This document shows positions 60,811-64,000 of a stretch of DNA of 64,000 bases, one piece after another. The stretch lies in the NCBI GenBank assembly GCA_963855995.1, contig OY979718.1, positions 43,626,059-43,690,058 of the forward strand, in the 5' to 3' direction. The notes beneath the pieces are model-generated. The model was not told the DNA's origin. It searched no databases and worked only from the letters and a program-made list of their open reading frames with translations. The stretch's first letter is position 1. Each line of letters starts with the position of its first letter. This stretch comes from Muricea muricata. Lineage: Eukaryota > Cnidaria > Anthozoa > Malacalcyonacea > Plexauridae. The position numbers were made by a program, and so were the translations under genes.

Positions 60811-62363
60811 TCCGAGTATAAGAGAAGGCTGATTTCAACACACATTTATTTTTCAAATGTTTTATTACTCACAAAAATATAGGCTTTTAAAATTCGTAGC
60901 ACCAGAAACCTACTATATGCTCAAGTTTTGACCTTATTCATTTTTGTTATTTGTGATATTGCAAAAGACTCAATTGGATTTATTTAGAAATAAATTTGTA
61001 CATAATTTAAAAATGTAATTACACTCAAAAGCAACTTCAAGGTCTTCCTCGACAGAGTATGATTAAATATTATTCGATAAAATGCGAACAAAAGCTCGCG
61101 AATGGCTTCGAATAACTTTGATTTAATCTAGCGTGTATATCTATAATAATTCTTAACCCAGTCAAAGTGGTAACTAACATAGAAAGTGGTAACTAACATA
61201 GTCCAGTGGTAAAGACAATGTGCATCCCTTCAGAATCAATCACTGAGTCCGGGAGCAATACCTACCTTTGATAAAAATCGTTCTGGATTTCGTCAGTTTC
61301 AAGAATTAAGCATAGGCTAGAAGAACGTATGGACAACTTAAACCCACTTGCCGAAGCCTCATAACCAACGTAATGCAGTGGTCAAATACAAATTACCCTA
61401 CAAAAGTGGGTAGGATCAATTCCTGTCCTTGCCATGCATTAAATAGTTTTCGTCTTGTGTAAGAATTAATAACCCTTTCCAAAGTATCTTTTCGTCTATT
61501 TTGCAAATTTTTTTAGAAAAAAATTCGTAACAATTTGACAATTACTTCTTTTTATCATACAGTCTGATAAAGAAAAATTTTTATTTCCTTGTTAACCGCA
61601 CTGGCAAAATTTTCGGTAAATGGAGAAAATAAAAGTTCTAAAAAATCATCGAAAAAAATTGAACAGAAAACCGTGCTCAAAATGCTATAGTTTTTCTTAA
61701 CGGTGGGAGCCATCTTTTTTGGCGAAAAAACCCCAAATAAATAATTGAAAAGAATTACGCTCTACCACTTACATTAGGGCTATTGAAAAGCGTCATAAGA
61801 GATTGTACGCCAGCGTAATCAATTTAAATTAAAAGGTTCCAAAAGGTGTCAGGATTTCTGCTACCTTCGAAGGATTAGCCTTGGAAATGTATAACGATGG
61901 TAAAAAGGACCGGGGTATTGTAATAAAAGTTTGCACACGGATGGCGCGCACGGGTGGCTTCGCACCAAATGCGGTTGCCTTTCGACAACGACATCGAATT
62001 GACTGCCTCAACCGTCTGTATCATAACTCCACCACCTCTGGTTCGAAACATAGGGGAGGGTAGAAGCGGCCCCCAGACCGTGAGTGCTAAAACCCTGTAT
62101 CTTCGAATCAGACCATCAAGATAGAGTATCACCGATTTGTATATATATACCTCATGCTCTGCTGTTGCAGTGATTGTGGTTGAATTACGACCGGGTAGAC
62201 ACTATTGCCATGCGCACATGCATCTATATATAGGCTGCTGTTATTAACGTGCTGTATAAGTTTTATCATATCAAAATATAATTTGCGTGGTCATTTATGC
62301 AATCAGCGAAAAACATTTCCATTTATTTAATACTTATCGTGTCTGTAGTGCCTCACCAATAAA
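60689..62363 (+). repeat. Satellite copy U37, D/B front, 1675 bp, 20-bp deletion
   Basis: D sequence for about 120 bp, then a B front with GATAAAATGC as in U12. It shares CCTGTCCTT, AAAAATCATCG and the 20-bp GC-block deletion with U27, and AAGATAGAGTATC with U30 and U35. Its closest relatives therefore differ along its length: it is a mosaic. Confidence 0.95.
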
Positions 62364-62970
62364 ATTGTTCTGCGACATTAGATTTAAATAGTGATCTGTT
62401 TAGTTCAATGATATATATTGAACGTCATATAGCTGAGTCATTAAATTTGGAAATGTATGTTTGATCAGAATTTACATGGTCTTCTCCGTGTATAAGAGAA
62501 GGCTGATTTCAACACACATTTATCTTTCAAATGTTCTACTTACAAAAATATGCATATGGGATTTTAAAATTCGTAGCACCAGAAACCTACTGTATGCCCA
62601 AGTTGTGATCTTACCCATTTTTGTTATTGTGATATTGCAAAAGACTCAATTGGATTTATTTAGAAATAAATTTGTGCATATAAATGTAATTACACTCAAA
62701 AGCAACTTCAAGATCTTTCTCGACAGAGTATGAGCAAATATTATTCGATGAAATGCGAACAAAAGCTCGCGAATGGCTTCGAATAACTTTGATTTAATCT
62801 AGCGTGTATATTTATAATAATTCTTACCCCAGACAAAAACCTATGGGGTTTGTGACAAGGGCAATTAGGTTTGACCAAAAACTCGTTGACTTGAGACATT
62901 TTGCATTGGCCACTAGACTATATATGTTTGCTATCACGCGCTTGCCACTTAAATTGTTTAAGCGGGCTTT

Positions 62971-63088
62971 TCTCTAGCCTATAATTAATTCTAAAACGTG
63001 AAAAGAATTCAGAGCAAGGGAATTATCGTTCAGCTGCGTTGTTTATTTACCGCCACTTTGCCTTACCACCAGACCGCGTTGGCTATTA
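62971..63088 (-). mobile_element. tRNA-like SINE monomer in class C, copy 4
   Basis: Same monomer as copy 3, at +3295. Confidence 0.6.
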
Positions 63089-63227
63089 CACTCGCCCTAT
63101 TTTACCCGTTTTTAACTGAATGAGCTTTAAGAAATGGTTAAACAATATAAACCACTAAAAATCGTAGATGTGTCAATTAGACATAAATGAAAAGGGTGAG
63201 ACGTTGTCTGACTAAAATATATTTATT

Positions 63228-63277
63228 TGTTTACGAGCTTTCGGCCACCAGTCTGTAGCCTTCAACGGGTATATTTA
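63228..63277 (-). ncRNA. Hammerhead-like RNA motif, copy 4
   Basis: The stem, loop and GAAA are unchanged from copy 3, at +3295. Confidence 0.35.
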
Positions 63278-63363
63278 TAATGATTGCAGTAAACTGTGAA
63301 AGTGTGAAATGAAGCTAGATATGACGTGTATACATGTGCACTGTGAAATACGATAAGGTGATA

Positions 63364-63623
63364 CTATGTTTTCTTTATTAAGATTGTACATTGTCGAGGG
63401 AGCGGTTTTGAGTTGTTGTCAGCATTTCTGTGTTTGGCAGCTGTATGCCATGATTCTAGACTTTCTAGTGTTAGGCGACTACGGAAATTCCCTGTGTCAA
63501 TGATTTTCGCGTTGCACGTTTTTCGATGTTTGAACCATTATCATGTTCCTTAACGTTTCTGATGTGTTCAGCCTTTCTTGTTTCCAGGGGTCTGCCTGTT
63601 TCCCCTAAGTACAGGCAGATATT
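63364..63623 (-). pseudogene. Penelope-like element GIY-YIG remnant, copy 4
   Basis: Same as copy 3, including the CLYLG variant. No copy in the window retains reverse transcriptase sequence. Confidence 0.72.
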
Positions 63624-63648
63624 TTAAAAGAAGAAAAGCAAATGATCA

Positions 63649-63830
63649 CGCATGGCAATAGTGCCTACCTGGTCGTAATTCAACCACAATTAGTGCAACA
63701 GCAAAGCATGACGTATATAAATACAAATCGGAGATACTATAGTACGACCGATTTGTATTTATATACGTCATGCTTTGCTGTTGCACTGATTGTGGTTGAA
63801 TTACGACCAGGTAGGCACTATTGCCATGCG
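63649..63830. repeat. 182-bp near-perfect palindrome, fourth copy
   Basis: Same arms and core, 3295 bp beyond the third copy and followed by D sequence. No instability such as a central deletion is visible in any of the four copies. Confidence 0.95.
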
Positions 63831-63866
63831 CACATGCATCTATATATAGGCTGCTGTTATTAACGT

Positions 63867-64000
63867 GCTATGTAAGTTTTATCATAAACATCAAAATATA
63901 ATTTGCATGGTCATTTATGCAATCTGCGAAACAAATTTCCATTTATTTAATACTTATCGTCTCTGTAGTGCTCCAGCAATAATGTTGTTCTTCGAAATTA
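63867..64000 (+). repeat. Divergent boundary segment D, copy 3, cut by window end
   Basis: Matches copy 2 as far as it goes, and follows class C copy U38 just as copy 2 follows U36. Confidence 0.85.
63984..64000 (+). repeat. Start of satellite copy U39, D form, cut by window end
   Basis: The last 17 bases match the start of U37 (GTTGTTCTTCGAAATTA). The array continues beyond the window. Confidence 0.9.

Larger units (their letters stand above)
62827..63737. mobile_element. Class C interior, fourth copy (U38)
   Basis: Carries the same two variants as the third copy, 3295 bp downstream of it, and likewise runs into a D-type tail. The third and fourth copies form a sub-lineage separate from the first and second. 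Confidence 0.85.
62364..63983 (+). repeat. Class C copy U38, A front, D-type tail, 1620 bp
   Basis: A near copy of U36 at an offset of 3295 bp, with the same AAAAATCGTAG and AAGTACAGGCAG variants in the class C interior (62827-63737) and the same D tail. Confidence 0.95.
1..64000 (+). repeat. Tandem satellite array, about 1.69-kb unit, 38 full copies
   Basis: The motif ATTGTTCTGCG and its surroundings recur at 2, 1694, 3385, 5079, 6771, 8462 and so on to 62364, nearly always 1690-1697 bp apart and always on the same strand; two divergent forms of the motif (GTTGTT...) mark U12, U37 and U39. Neighbouring copies look almost identical by eye, with scattered substitutions and a few 1-20 bp indels. 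No unique DNA interrupts the array and neither array edge lies in the window. Class A, A' and B copies share one module order; class C copies (U28, U31, U36, U38) carry a replaced interior. Homogeneity with dimer, trimer and larger higher-order patterns is what unequal crossing-over and gene conversion produce in eukaryotic satellites. A centromeric, subtelomeric or sex-chromosome location is possible but cannot be read from the sequence. No telomeric repeat or CENP-B-like box was seen. Confidence 0.98.
59069..64000 (+). repeat. 3295-bp higher-order repeat, U36-U37 and U38-U39
   Basis: Class C copy plus D/B copy (1620 + 1675 bp) begins again at 62364 and runs off the window. Both start with an A front carrying AGCTGAGTC and TCCGTGTATAAG. 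The array may continue beyond the window with this dimer as its period. Confidence 0.85.

Noticed and set aside
1..64000. CRISPR array or bacterial or phage repeat region
   Set aside because: The repeats are 1.69 kb with no short regular repeat-spacer pattern and no cas-like genes, and the window holds eukaryotic retroelement relics.

Overview
The window is one head-to-tail tandem array. A repeat of about 1.69 kb starts at base 2 and recurs without interruption to base 64000: 38 complete copies plus the first 17 bases of a 39th, all in one orientation. Copy starts were placed on the conserved ATTGTTCTGCG motif; the phase is arbitrary, and copies are numbered U1 to U39. I see no convincing functional protein gene, no rRNA, no complete tRNA, no CRISPR and no bacterial-style operon. 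The DNA is AT-rich. The presence of tRNA-derived SINE-like modules and a decayed Penelope-like retroelement (PLE) points to satellite DNA of an animal, probably an invertebrate. I cannot name the species.

Each ordinary copy (1690-1700 bp) has the same module order, given as offset from the copy start: a front segment (0-360) in forms A, A', B or D/B; a tandem 19-bp repeat (about 472-510); two divergent tRNA-like SINE monomers on the plus strand (about 505-640 and 670-800); an A/T-tract spacer (about 800-1135); a GC-richer block (about 1137-1440) that stays open on both strands in most copies; a segment ending in TATATATAGG (about 1450-1565); and a tail. Front A and front B differ by a short rewritten stretch, which makes B copies about 3 bp longer.

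Four copies (U28, U31, U36, U38; 1613-1620 bp) are a rearranged class C. About 905 bp from the 19-bp repeats through the GC block is replaced by other DNA: a SINE-like monomer in the opposite orientation, a structured hammerhead-like RNA motif, the frameshifted C-terminal end of a PLE GIY-YIG endonuclease protein on the minus strand, and the missing left arm of a 182-bp near-perfect palindrome. Ordinary copies carry only the right arm of that palindrome.

The array has a clear exchange history. U14-U16 and U17-U19 are a duplicated trimer (offset 5073 bp). B-A' dimers recur at U3/U4, U8/U9 and U10/U11. A 3.2-kb block around the first C copy is repeated at exactly 5000 bp with one difference noticed. 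U36/U37 to U38/U39 repeats at 3295 bp. Chimeric copies (U28, U33), a shared 20-bp deletion (U27, U37) and a divergent D segment at three places mark unequal crossover or conversion. The most interesting part is class C (45.7-64 kb): retroelement debris and a foldback structure that have been carried into, and are spreading with, a homogenising satellite.
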